Below, one piece after another: positions 34,539 to 42,500 of a stretch of 64,000 nucleotides of DNA. This DNA comes from Emticicia sp. 21SJ11W-3 (GTDB lineage: Bacteria > Bacteroidota > Bacteroidia > Cytophagales > Spirosomataceae), in NCBI RefSeq assembly GCF_024138715.1, contig NZ_CP092074.1:3844001-3908000 (forward strand), given 5' to 3'. The translations under genes and the position numbers were made by a program. The notes below the pieces were generated by a model that was not told where the DNA came from, ran no database searches, and saw only the letters and a program-made list of their open reading frames with translations. How positions within the stretch are numbered: the stretch's first letter is position 1; each line of letters opens with the position of its first letter.

Positions 34539-35405
34539 TTAAAATTTCTTTTTAAGGTAAGCTAAAGACATGCCATAGGCTTCTTTGGCAAGGGCCTCGT
34601 CATACTTGGGGTTACTTGGGTTGGCAAATCCGTGCACGCCGTTAAAGATTTTGTAAGTAAGGGTTTTACCGGCGGTTTTCATGTTGGCAGCAAACTCTTC
34701 AATTACTTCTTTAGAGATACGGGTTTCGGTAGCAAACAAACCCATTACATCGCTGTTCAGGGTTTTCAGTTTTTCTACGTCTCTTACAGGCATGCCGTAA
34801 TACATTACAGAGCCCACCGTTTGCTTACCGCCCAAAAGTGCCGACTGCAACGACAAACTACCTCCAAAACACCAGCCAACATTGGCAATTTTTGCATTTT
34901 TGCCAGCAAACGCTATCCCACCTTTCATGATGGCTTCCAGACGTGCCTCGTTGGTTTCAGACATAAACTTGCCCGCCTCTTGTGGGTTGGCAGTAACTTT
35001 GCCATCGTACATATCCAATGCCAATACGTTTACGTCTTCGCCCAGGTCTTTGTAGTAGGTGTCTGACTGGCGCTTGATGTAGTCGTTCAGGCCCCACCAC
35101 TCCTGATACACCAGCAACCATTTGTTGCTTTTGCCTTTAGCTTTAATTAAATAGCCACGGGCTTCTTTGCCATCAGGTGTCTGGAAGGTAATATCAGTAC
35201 CGGTTGCCTGATAATTAATAGCCAGTGGTGCAGGATGCAAAGCCTGAAAGGCGGGGTCGAGCGCAAATTGTTTCATGCCATTTTCCGGGGCGGTATGGCA
35301 TATTGTAATTTCTGAAGCAGGTGTGGTTTTTTCGGTATTTCCGAAAAAGAACAAACCCCACACACCCAATAGAAACGCGTGCAATACAATGAAAGATTTA
35401 ATCAT
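34539..35405 (-). CDS. Exported dienelactone-hydrolase-like protein
   Basis: This 288-residue alpha/beta-hydrolase has an N-terminal signal or anchor (MIKSFIVLHAFLLGVWGLFF). Active-site parts of the DLH family are Glu102 (QEWWGLND), nucleophile Cys179 (GWCFGGSLS) and His258 (NGVHGF). The triad Asp expected in the LFGxxD segment is not there: the sequence reads LFATETRIS, with Glu227/Thr228 at that place. The real substrate is unknown; DLH-like proteins hydrolyse lactones and esters. It lies 83 bp upstream of the cytochrome gene. Confidence 0.85.
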   Translation of the reverse strand: MIKSFIVLHAFLLGVWGLFFFGNTEKTTPASEITICHTAPENGMKQFALDPAFQALHPAPLAINYQATGTDITFQTPDGKEARGYLIKAKGKSNKWLLVYQEWWGLNDYIKRQSDTYYKDLGEDVNVLALDMYDGKVTANPQEAGKFMSETNEARLEAIMKGGIAFAGKNAKIANVGWCFGGSLSLQSALLGGKQTVGSVMYYGMPVRDVEKLKTLNSDVMGLFATETRISKEVIEEFAANMKTAGKTLTYKIFNGVHGFANPSNPKYDEALAKEAYGMSLAYLKKKF

Positions 35406-35577
35406 GGTCAGAATAAAGTTTAGATTGATTTGATAACAGAACAGTTATTGAGCTTTTTTGTTAATTGTTTTTTGTCGTTGCCGGCAAATACAATTGCCAA
35501 TATACATAATCGGCGATGTAAAACTAAAATGTGTAGATTAATTATGTGTTATTACATATAAATTGGCTAAAAAAATA

Positions 35578-35596
35578 GCCCCGCCATTGGCAGGGC
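35578..35596. terminator. Hairpin terminator inside the 35.4-36.0 kb intergenic region
   Basis: GCCCCGCC and GGCAGGGC (one mismatch) pair around an ATT loop. The minus-strand reading is followed by TATTTTTTTAG and the plus reading by CTTTCTTATTC. It stands 170 bp from the nearest gene start and follows no gene end. Confidence 0.6.
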
Positions 35597-35743
35597 CTTT
35601 CTTATTCTTTTATTCTAAGCAAAATTAAACCTTAAACATCTGCCGATACCTCGTTATCATCCTCTCATTTTGGCGTTCAAACCCACAAATAGAAGTACCA
35701 GCACACAAAAATAAAAAATTACTTAATGCGAAACAAGTAAAAG

Positions 35744-35759
35744 TAGCGAAATTTCGCTA
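35744..35759. promoter_or_regulatory. 16-bp perfect palindrome, operator candidate
   Basis: TAGCGAAA and TTTCGCTA are directly joined. GCGAAA/TTTCGC motifs also occur at 35728 and 35788 on either side, so the same 6-bp word appears four times within 66 bp, in both orientations. A dimeric regulator for the dienelactone hydrolase or POT gene could bind here. Confidence 0.4.
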
Positions 35760-35924
35760 TAATACATTTCACTTAATACCCGGTCTGTTTCGCTAATCCG
35801 CCAGGCACATAAGCAACCGCCCCGCATCATTACAATTGTCTAAAAAATGAAGCCTCTTACCCCTTTAGCAGAAGATTTTTGAACCGGTATAGATAAAATT
35901 TTCTAAATTGTGCGTTACTTACCA

Positions 35925-35932
35925 TAAATTTG
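35925..35932 (+). promoter_or_regulatory. -7 box before the POT transporter gene
   Basis: TAAATTTG is an exact TAnnTTTG match and predicts a start near 35937 with a leader of about 50 nt. The nearest TTG (35908-35910) is only 14 bp upstream, so the -33 element is poor. Confidence 0.4.
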
Positions 35933-35986
35933 CGGATTAATTAAACTTGATTCATCAACTGACAACACATCTAAACTCTAAACTTA

Positions 35987-37465
35987 ATGAACGATAAAAC
36001 TTTATTCGGGCACCCCCGCGGTTTGTTTGTATTATTCTTTACCGAAATGTGGGAGCGTTTTTCTTATTACGGGATGCGCGCCATTCTTCTACTTTTTTTA
36101 TTAGACAAAACCAGCGGCGGCCTGGGCCTGAACGAGGGCGAAGGCGGCGCCACTTATGGCTTATACACTTTTTCGGTTTATTTACTTTCATTACCCGGCG
36201 GGTGGCTGGCAGATAACGTGCTGGGCCAGCGCAAAGCAATATGGTATGGTGGCATAACCATTATGCTGGGGCATATTGTATTGGCGTTCCCGTCTTCACA
36301 AGCCGTGTTTTTTTTAGGTCTGGCTCTGGTTGCCATTGGCACCGGGCTTTTAAAACCCAATATCAGTTCTATTGTTAGTGAACTTTACCCCGAAGGTGGC
36401 GCCGTGAGAGATGCCGCCTTTTCTATTTTCTATATGGGTATTAACCTGGGGTCTTTTCTGGGCATTACCATCGTTGGGTATCTCGGACAAAAAGTTGGCT
36501 GGCATTATGGTTTTGGAGCAGCAGCGGTAGCCATGTTTCTGGGCTTGATTAACTACCGCGTTTTTGCTACCAGATACCTGCAAGACAAAGGGTTGTATCC
36601 GAAAGTTGCCAAAACCACTACCGAAACCGGAGCCCCGGTTAAACTACAACCCCTTAGCTGGATTCTACTGGCAGCTCTGGTAATATTTATTATAGCCATG
36701 CAGCTAAACGGTACCTTTGCCTGGGATAGCAAAAAGGGCGTTGCCACCTCAATGGGTGTAATATGCGTGGCTGTTGTACTGGTTTACTTTGCAAATCTGC
36801 TGTTTGCGTCAGGCCTCTCAAAAATAGAAATGAAAAGAGTGGTTATTCTGTTTATTCTTTTCTGGGGAGCAGTTTTATTCTGGGCAGGTTTTGAGCAACA
36901 AGGCTCATCATTACAGATTTTTGCCGACCGTTACTCCGAATTACCATTCGGTATGCCATCCAGTTGGTTTCAGAACTTCAACGCTTTCTTTATACTGCTT
37001 TTTGCACCAATGGTAGGCGGTATCTGGGTTTTTCTTGAAAAACGCAAAGCCAACCCGCCGTTGCTGGTTAAATTTGCCATTGCGCTATTTCTGGTGGCAG
37101 TAGGTTACTATGTAATGGTTATAGGCGCCAAAGTTGCCGTTCAGGGCCTGAAAGCCTCTGCCTTTGTGCTTACTTTTACCTATGTGTTTCACACCATTGG
37201 CGAGCTTTGCCTCAGCCCCGTTGGCTTAAGTGCATACACCAAGCTGGCTCCAAAACAGTATTTAAGCCAGCTGATGGGCATCTGGTTTGTAGCCACTGCC
37301 TTAGGAAATTTATTTGCAGGCTTGTTTGCAGGTGGCTTTGACGAAGAAAACGTACAGCAAATGCCGCAGATGTTCATGAGCATCGTGTGGTTCTGTTTGA
37401 TTGTTGGCGGTATCATTCTGGTATTACAAAAGCCATTGAAAAACTGGACAGGCGGCATAAAATAA
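35987..37465 (+). CDS. POT/PTR family proton-dependent oligopeptide transporter
   Basis: The 492-residue permease belongs to the major facilitator superfamily, POT group, which brings in di- and tripeptides with protons. The signature ExxERF on helix 1 is present (Glu20, Glu23, Arg24 in FFTEMWERFSYYGMRA). GTGLLKPNISSIVSELYP and FSIFYMGINLGSF are the PTR2 signatures, and FEQQGSSL is the helix 7 motif. About 12-14 helices span the protein. It is transcribed alone, 100 bp before the PASTA gene. Confidence 0.94.
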   Translation: MNDKTLFGHPRGLFVLFFTEMWERFSYYGMRAILLLFLLDKTSGGLGLNEGEGGATYGLYTFSVYLLSLPGGWLADNVLGQRKAIWYGGITIMLGHIVLAFPSSQAVFFLGLALVAIGTGLLKPNISSIVSELYPEGGAVRDAAFSIFYMGINLGSFLGITIVGYLGQKVGWHYGFGAAAVAMFLGLINYRVFATRYLQDKGLYPKVAKTTTETGAPVKLQPLSWILLAALVIFIIAMQLNGTFAWDSKKGVATSMGVICVAVVLVYFANLLFASGLSKIEMKRVVILFILFWGAVLFWAGFEQQGSSLQIFADRYSELPFGMPSSWFQNFNAFFILLFAPMVGGIWVFLEKRKANPPLLVKFAIALFLVAVGYYVMVIGAKVAVQGLKASAFVLTFTYVFHTIGELCLSPVGLSAYTKLAPKQYLSQLMGIWFVATALGNLFAGLFAGGFDEENVQQMPQMFMSIVWFCLIVGGIILVLQKPLKNWTGGIK

Positions 37466-37564
37466 AAAGTCTTTGCATTTTCCAATAAATCCCTTTTTTT
37501 TGCATTGATTCTATAAGAACGACAATCGTTTCCGGAGTAGAATCCTGAATGCAAACCTATACAA

Positions 37565-38347
37565 ATGGCAAAATTTAGTACAAGTTCACGTGCAGATATT
37601 TTCACGCATATTGGTATCATCATTGCAATTTGTCTGATACTTTTCTTTAGTTTTTTCTTTCTGTATCTGCCCTGGAGCACCAACCACGGGCAGTCTATTA
37701 CCGTACCAGAACTGAAAGGAATGAGCCTGGAAGAAATGGAGAAATCGCTTGATGACCGTGACCTGGAATACGAAGTAAGCGACTGTACTTTTGTGGCAGG
37801 AGCCAAACCGCTGACTATTTTGACGCAGTTTCCAAAGGCGGGTTCAAGCGTAAAAGAAGGCCGTAAAATATACCTTACCATTGTGTCAGAAACGGCGCCA
37901 ATGGTTAAAATACCAGATATCATCAACAGGTCTTTATCAAGTGCTAAAAACCAGTTGCTGAGCAATGGGCTGATAGCCGGAAACCCTGAATACATACCCG
38001 CGCTGGAAGGCAATTCGGTACTGAAAATAAAAGTAAACGGCAGAGAAGTAAAACCTGGCGATGCCGTACCTAAAGGCTCTAAGGTAGTACTGGTGGTAGG
38101 CGATGGCCTGGGCGACCAGATGGTTGAAGTACCCAATCTGATAGGTATGCTGGCAGACGAAGCTGAAATTTTGGTTTCGGGCCAGAATCTGAACATAACC
38201 ATTCATTATGTTGGCCCGGTTGATGGCACGCCAGATGGCACCATTGTGAAACAGCGGCCCGCCTCTGAAGGAAATAAAATCCGTATAGGTGATGTAATAG
38301 ACGTAGAAGTAGCCGGAATGGACCCTAATTCGGTAATACCAAATTAA
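37565..38347 (+). CDS. Membrane-anchored triple PASTA-domain protein
   Basis: The 260-residue protein has a short cytoplasmic N-terminus, one membrane helix (about 15-37) and three PASTA domains: about 44-110 (ITVPELKGMSLEEMEK), 113-178 (VKIPDIINRSLSSAKN) and 186-254 (VEVPNLIGMLADEAEI). PASTA domains bind peptidoglycan or muropeptides in kinases and PBPs. Here neither a kinase nor a PBP domain is attached, so it may be an accessory cell-wall factor. A hairpin terminator lies at 38373-38408. Confidence 0.9.
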   Translation: MAKFSTSSRADIFTHIGIIIAICLILFFSFFFLYLPWSTNHGQSITVPELKGMSLEEMEKSLDDRDLEYEVSDCTFVAGAKPLTILTQFPKAGSSVKEGRKIYLTIVSETAPMVKIPDIINRSLSSAKNQLLSNGLIAGNPEYIPALEGNSVLKIKVNGREVKPGDAVPKGSKVVLVVGDGLGDQMVEVPNLIGMLADEAEILVSGQNLNITIHYVGPVDGTPDGTIVKQRPASEGNKIRIGDVIDVEVAGMDPNSVIPN

Positions 38348-38372
38348 GCGAACCATTCTTGCCCGTAAATAC

Positions 38373-38408
38373 AAAGCAGATCTGTACGCATTGCAGGTCT
38401 GCTTTTTT
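38373..38408 (+). terminator. Rho-independent terminator after the PASTA gene
   Basis: AAAGCAGA (38373-38380) pairs with TCTGCTTT (38398-38405), extended inward by CT/AG, followed by a run of six T from 38403. Confidence 0.75.
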
Positions 38409-38504
38409 ATTCGTAAAAGGCTAAACTACCTTATTTATAACTGCATTAAGCCTGTTTTTTTTCAAATTTCTTACCAGATAGAATTTAATTGTAGCAATTG
38501 TAGT

Positions 38505-38533
38505 TTTGCATTTAGCAACAATCCTTATTTTTG
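38505..38533 (+). promoter_or_regulatory. Promoter of the rhodanese-nuoA-nuoB unit
   Basis: TTTG (38505-38508), a 17-bp spacer and TATTTTTG (38526-38533) match the Bacteroidota promoter consensus. The predicted start is near 38538 and the leader to the ATG at 38559 is about 20 nt. Confidence 0.6.
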
Positions 38534-38558
38534 TAAAATCCGAAATAAAGAAATACCA

Positions 38559-38870
38559 ATGGACAAGAATTATGACATTACCGCCGGGCAACTGAAAGAG
38601 CTGCTTGAAGGTGGCCAAGCCATCAACCTGATTGATGTTCGTGAAGATTATGAATACGAAGACGATAACCTGGGTGGCCAACTGATTCCGCTGGGTGAAA
38701 TACCCGATAGAATTGCAGAACTGGAAGCCCTGAAAGGCCAGCCGATTTATCTGCAATGCCGCAGCGGCGCCCGCAGTGGCAAGGCTAAAGCGTTTCTGAT
38801 TGCGCAAGGCTTTGAAGACGTTCACAATGTTATTGGTGGCATTATGGCCTACCGCCAGCTAGAGAACTAA
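38559..38870 (+). CDS. Single-domain rhodanese-like sulfurtransferase
   Basis: The 103-residue protein is one rhodanese domain: INLIDVREDYEYEDDNLGG, then the active-site loop LQCRSGARSG with Cys67, and HNVIGGIMAY. The intact CRSGARS loop suggests thiosulfate or polysulfide transfer of the GlpE/PspE sort. The frame is open further upstream to 38391, but the promoter lies inside that part, so the ATG at 38559 is the start. The stop is 4 bp before nuoA, so the two are co-transcribed; a sulfur role in Fe-S supply to complex I is possible but not shown. Confidence 0.9.
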   Translation: MDKNYDITAGQLKELLEGGQAINLIDVREDYEYEDDNLGGQLIPLGEIPDRIAELEALKGQPIYLQCRSGARSGKAKAFLIAQGFEDVHNVIGGIMAYRQLEN

Positions 38871-38874
38871 GCTT

Positions 38875-39345
38875 ATGCTATCTGATTTCGGCATAATTCT
38901 ACTGGCATTTATATTTGCGGCACTGGCAGTAATGCTGGTTTTTGGCATTTCAAGGTTGCTTCGACCCAAAAGACCAACTGTTGAGAAACTGATGACCTAC
39001 GAGTCAGGCGAAGACCCTATTGGCAATGCCAATATCCGCTTCAATGTTAGATACTACGTAGTGGCTTTGATTTTCATTTTGTTCGATGTTGAATTGGTTT
39101 TCCTGTTTCCATGGGCTACAGTTTTTGGTAATAAAGAACTGATTGAACAGACAAACGGACAGTGGGGATGGTTTACTTTAGCTGAAATGGTTATTTTCAT
39201 TGCAGTACTTGCTTTGGGGCTTGCTTATGTTTGGGCAAAAGGCCATCTGGAATGGGTACGCCCTGAGATGAAAGAACCCAGAATAGACAGCAAGGTACCA
39301 ATGAGCATGTACGAAAACGTGAATAAAAAGTACGAAGAAAAATGA
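38875..39345 (+). CDS. nuoA: NADH-quinone oxidoreductase subunit A
   Basis: NuoA is a three-helix membrane subunit of respiratory complex I. The protein has 156 residues with helices at about 5-27, 67-90 and 105-125. The diagnostic loop [20 protein letters not shown] and [15 protein letters not shown] are present. The C-terminal 25 residues are a polar tail longer than in E. coli. Its stop overlaps the nuoB start by four bases (ATGA). The upstream neighbour is the rhodanese gene. No further nuo genes follow nuoB here. Confidence 0.96.
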   Translation: MLSDFGIILLAFIFAALAVMLVFGISRLLRPKRPTVEKLMTYESGEDPIGNANIRFNVRYYVVALIFILFDVELVFLFPWATVFGNKELIEQTNGQWGWFTLAEMVIFIAVLALGLAYVWAKGHLEWVRPEMKEPRIDSKVPMSMYENVNKKYEEK

Positions 39346-39851
39346 ATTTCGAATCGCTTGAAAAAGACGTGCATATTAAAACCGGCGAGAGTGAAGTAAT
39401 ACTTACGTCGATTGATGAACTGGCCAACTGGGCAAGGGCCAATTCAATATGGCCTATGGGTTTTGGCCTGGCCTGTTGTGCCATTGAAATGATGGCCACC
39501 TATGCCTCAAGCTATGATCTGGAGCGATTCGGGGTTTTTCCCCGTAACTCTCCCCGTCAGTCAGACCTCATGATTATTTCAGGAACGGTAACCTTCAAAA
39601 TGGCCGACCGCATCAGCCGTTTGTATGAACAAATGCCCGACCCTAAATATGTAATATCAATGGGTAGCTGCTCTAATTGCGGTGGTCCGTATTGGGAACA
39701 CGGGTATCATGTAGTGAAGGGCGTTGACAGAGTTATACCGGTAGATGTGTACGTACCCGGCTGCCCACCCAGGCCAGAAGCCCTGATTGGTGGAATACTG
39801 AAACTGCAGGAGAAAATAAAGGGGCAGTCGCTGGCAGAATTGAAAAACTAA
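39342..39851 (+). CDS. nuoB: NADH-quinone oxidoreductase subunit B
   Basis: NuoB carries the terminal N2 4Fe-4S cluster of complex I. The four ligands are visible: Cys45, Cys46 (GLACCAIEM), Cys110 ([10 protein letters not shown]) and Cys141 ([11 protein letters not shown]). The 169-residue length fits. It starts four bases inside nuoA. A terminator at 39875-39910 and an unrelated lipoprotein gene follow, so nuoC onwards must lie outside this locus. Confidence 0.97.
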   Translation: MNFESLEKDVHIKTGESEVILTSIDELANWARANSIWPMGFGLACCAIEMMATYASSYDLERFGVFPRNSPRQSDLMIISGTVTFKMADRISRLYEQMPDPKYVISMGSCSNCGGPYWEHGYHVVKGVDRVIPVDVYVPGCPPRPEALIGGILKLQEKIKGQSLAELKN

Positions 39852-39874
39852 AAACAAAACACAATAGAGACCAG

Positions 39875-39910
39875 ACGTGATGCGTGATTTTCATGCATCC
39901 CGTTTTTTTT
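39875..39910 (+). terminator. Rho-independent terminator after nuoB
   Basis: ACGTGATGC (39875-39883) pairs with GCATCCCGT (39895-39903) with one mismatch, followed by a run of eight T. It closes the rhodanese-nuoA-nuoB unit. Confidence 0.8.
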
Positions 39911-39996
39911 GTTTTAGGGCGCACCTAAAACTTTAAGTAAAGAAAAAGTGTATATTGCACACGTATTATAAATACCTTTGAATCAACCGATTTTTA

Positions 39997-41148
39997 ATGA
40001 GAACTATTATTTATTTCATTACATCTATTTCTTTTTTAGTACTGACCGCATGTACCAGAAGTGGCACCAAAGCATTAGAGCAGGGCAATTATTATGAGGC
40101 TGTGTTTCAGGCAACAGAAAAATTATCAAAAGATACAGATAACAAAAAAGCTTCTGCTGTATTGCCGGAAGCCTACAAGCATGCGCAACAAGAATTTTTA
40201 AGAGATATAGAACGCACCAAAGCTGCCAACCAGCAGTTCAGGTGGGAAGTGGTGCTCAATTACTACATCAGGCTTAATGACATGCAACGCGCCATAGACC
40301 GCTGCACCGCATGCCGCAGACTGGTGAATCCGCAAAGTTATTTCAGCGAGGAACAAAGCGCCCGTGAAAAAGCCGCAGCAGAACGCTATGCCCTTGCAAC
40401 AGATTTATTAAACAGCCGCCCAATGAGCCGCGAAGCAGCCAGAGCTGCTTACAATCATCTGGAACGCATTACCACTTATGCGCCCAACTATAAAGATGCA
40501 GGGCAACGCATGGACGACGCCCTGAATGCCGCCTCTTACCATATAGTGCTGGAGCAACCGAAAATCAACTCACGCCTGTTTCAGTACAGCAATGAGTATT
40601 TTCAGGACAAAATTGAGGAATTTGTAAGAACCAACAGACGCATGAACCGCTTTGTGCAGTTTTACTCGCCTGATGAAGCCACCAAAATGCAACTCAAACC
40701 AGACCAGGTAGTTAGGCTTGAAATTGTAGATTTTGTAGTTGGCGAAACCAACCTGACCAACGACCGTGCCACCGTTACCAGCAAAGACAGCGTAAAAACC
40801 GGTGAAGCTACCATTAACGGCAAGAAAGTACCGGTTTACGGCAAAGTAACGGCACAACTTACGCGCTCTCGAAAGGTGGTGCGCTCAAGAGGTTTACTGG
40901 CTTTAGAAATTTTCGATTTTCAGACCAACAAAGTATTGTTACGAGAGGAGATTCCGGGAGAATATAACTGGGTAAATGAATGGGCGACCTTTAATGGAGA
41001 TGAGCGCGCCCTGACACCCGCCGAAAGGGCGTTGGCTGAACGCCGCGAGTTGATGCCGCCGCCACCCCAACAATTGTTTATTGAGTTTACCAAACCCATT
41101 TATGACCAGGTAACCGGTAGAATCAGAAGATTTTATGATAGATATTAA
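39997..41148 (+). CDS. Lipoprotein with TPR-like helical N-terminal region
   Basis: The 383-residue protein has a lipobox (FLVLTAC, Cys19) and so is a lipoprotein. Residues 20-180 form helical repeats like TPRs (KALEQGNYYEAVFQATEKL, AARAAYNHLERITTYAPNY). The C-terminal part (about 225-370) is beta-rich with VRLEIVDFVVGET and VRSRGLLALEIFDF. I do not recognise a named family, though similar Bacteroidota envelope lipoproteins are common. It could be an envelope assembly or scaffold factor. Its nearest neighbour is the Gfo/Idh gene 69 bp downstream. Confidence 0.75.
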   Translation: MRTIIYFITSISFLVLTACTRSGTKALEQGNYYEAVFQATEKLSKDTDNKKASAVLPEAYKHAQQEFLRDIERTKAANQQFRWEVVLNYYIRLNDMQRAIDRCTACRRLVNPQSYFSEEQSAREKAAAERYALATDLLNSRPMSREAARAAYNHLERITTYAPNYKDAGQRMDDALNAASYHIVLEQPKINSRLFQYSNEYFQDKIEEFVRTNRRMNRFVQFYSPDEATKMQLKPDQVVRLEIVDFVVGETNLTNDRATVTSKDSVKTGEATINGKKVPVYGKVTAQLTRSRKVVRSRGLLALEIFDFQTNKVLLREEIPGEYNWVNEWATFNGDERALTPAERALAERRELMPPPPQQLFIEFTKPIYDQVTGRIRRFYDRY

Positions 41149-41217
41149 TACACAGCAGGTGCATAACTGTGGTGTATTCCATTAAAATTTCAGTATTCAT
41201 CTTAACGCTCAAAAACT

Positions 41218-42306
41218 ATGTTTACCCGTCGAGACGCAATCAAATCTTTAGCTGTAGGTGGAGCGGCCACCTTGTTTTCGCCGCATACTTTGCTGGCCGG
41301 TACGGCTCCTAAAAAAGACAAACTGGGCATTGCCCTGGTGGGGCTGGGTTATTATAGCACCGACCTGCTGGCACCGGCTTTACAGATAACCGAAAAATGT
41401 TATCTGGCCGGAATCGTAACCGGAACCCCTGCCAAAGCAGAACAATGGAAAAAGAAATATAACATACCTGATAAAAACATTTATAATTATCAGAACTTCG
41501 ATTCAATAGCCAATAACCCGGATATTGACGTGGTTTATGTGGTACTGCCCCCTAGTATGCACCGCGAATACGTAGTACGGGCGGCCAAAGCGGGTAAACA
41601 CGTGTTTTGCGAAAAACCCATGGCAACCAGTGTTGCCGACTGCAAAGCAATGATAAAAGCCTGCCAGGATAATAAAGTGAGCCTGGCTATAGGTTACCGC
41701 TGCCAGCATGACCCCAACACCCAGGAGTTTATGCGCATTGGCCGTGAAAAAATATATGGTAAGCCACGCATGATTGCCTGCGGCGCAGGCTATGTAGACG
41801 GCCGTACTACCCATTGGAAACAACAGAAAGCCCTGGGTGGCGGCTGTATGCCTGATATGGGCGTTTATGCCTTGCAAGGTGCCAGACTTGCAACCGGCGA
41901 AGAACCCATCAGTGTTTCGGCGCAGGCTATTGTGCATAGGCCTGAAATCTACAAAGAGGTTGAAGAAACCATGCTGTTTCAATTGCAGTTTCCGAGTGGA
42001 GCCGTTGCAGCCTGCCATACCAGCTTTGGTATTCAGATGAACTACCTGCAGGTAAATTATGACAAGGGCTGGTTGAAAATGGAGCCTTTCTCTGCCTATA
42101 ATGGTAATAAAGGCAGCCATTCGGGCGGAGTAATAGATTACCCCATCAAAAGCCAGCAGGCCAAACAGTTAGATGAAGATTGCCTTGCCTTAATGAATGG
42201 TACAAAACTGATTGCCCCCGGCGAAGAAGGGTTGAGAGATATAATTGTAGTTGAAGCAATTTATAAAGCAGCGCAATCTGGCGGAACAGTCAAGATTACA
42301 GACTGA
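41218..42306 (+). CDS. Exported Gfo/Idh/MocA family oxidoreductase
   Basis: The 362-residue protein has a Tat-type signal (TRRDAIKSLAVGGAATLF). The Rossmann domain begins with LGIALVGLGYYSTDLL and holds the EKP motif at 132-134 (CEKPMATS), typical of glucose-fructose oxidoreductase and GH109-like members. The C-terminal domain includes GGGCMPDMGVYALQGARL. Such enzymes use tightly bound NAD(P) to oxidise or rearrange sugars in the periplasm. The substrate is not readable. A strong terminator at 42327-42355 follows. Confidence 0.92.
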   Translation: MFTRRDAIKSLAVGGAATLFSPHTLLAGTAPKKDKLGIALVGLGYYSTDLLAPALQITEKCYLAGIVTGTPAKAEQWKKKYNIPDKNIYNYQNFDSIANNPDIDVVYVVLPPSMHREYVVRAAKAGKHVFCEKPMATSVADCKAMIKACQDNKVSLAIGYRCQHDPNTQEFMRIGREKIYGKPRMIACGAGYVDGRTTHWKQQKALGGGCMPDMGVYALQGARLATGEEPISVSAQAIVHRPEIYKEVEETMLFQLQFPSGAVAACHTSFGIQMNYLQVNYDKGWLKMEPFSAYNGNKGSHSGGVIDYPIKSQQAKQLDEDCLALMNGTKLIAPGEEGLRDIIVVEAIYKAAQSGGTVKITD

Positions 42307-42326
42307 CAATAAATATTTTATTTTTT

Positions 42327-42355
42327 AAAGCCACCTCTGCCGGGGTGGCTTTTTT
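42327..42355 (+). terminator. Rho-independent terminator after the Gfo/Idh gene
   Basis: AAAGCCACC (42327-42335) pairs with GGTGGCTTT (42344-42352) around an 8-nt loop, followed by T-rich sequence. Confidence 0.85.
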
Positions 42356-42500
42356 GTTGGTCAAAAAATTCAATTTTCAATTTTTGCAACATTGTTACAT
42401 ATTTAGCTTAATCTAAATATATATTTAGCAATATTTTGAAATTTAATTTTATAGTTCTAATTTTGAATTGTGGAATTTTAAAATTTTTGATTAGAACAAT

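Larger units (their letters stand above)
35406..35986. other. 580-bp divergent intergenic region with terminator and palindromes
   Basis: Between the divergent dienelactone hydrolase and POT genes there is no convincing protein gene. It contains a bidirectional hairpin terminator at 35578-35596, a 16-bp perfect palindrome at 35744-35759 flanked by GCGAAACA (35728-35735) and its complement TGTTTCGC (35786-35793), and a -7 box at 35925-35932. A terminator far from any known transcript end suggests an unannotated small RNA on either strand. Confidence 0.45.

Noticed and set aside
35600-35760. Minus-strand frame ending ERMITRYRQMFKV that looks protein-like
   Set aside because: It is closed by a TAG about 50 codons upstream and has no start codon at its beginning; only the last 18 residues look natural. 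Taken as chance.
37189-38202. Long antisense frame of 337 codons across the POT and PASTA genes
   Set aside because: Both plus-strand genes have strong family motifs; the antisense frame has a Ser/Pro-rich composition typical of shadow frames.
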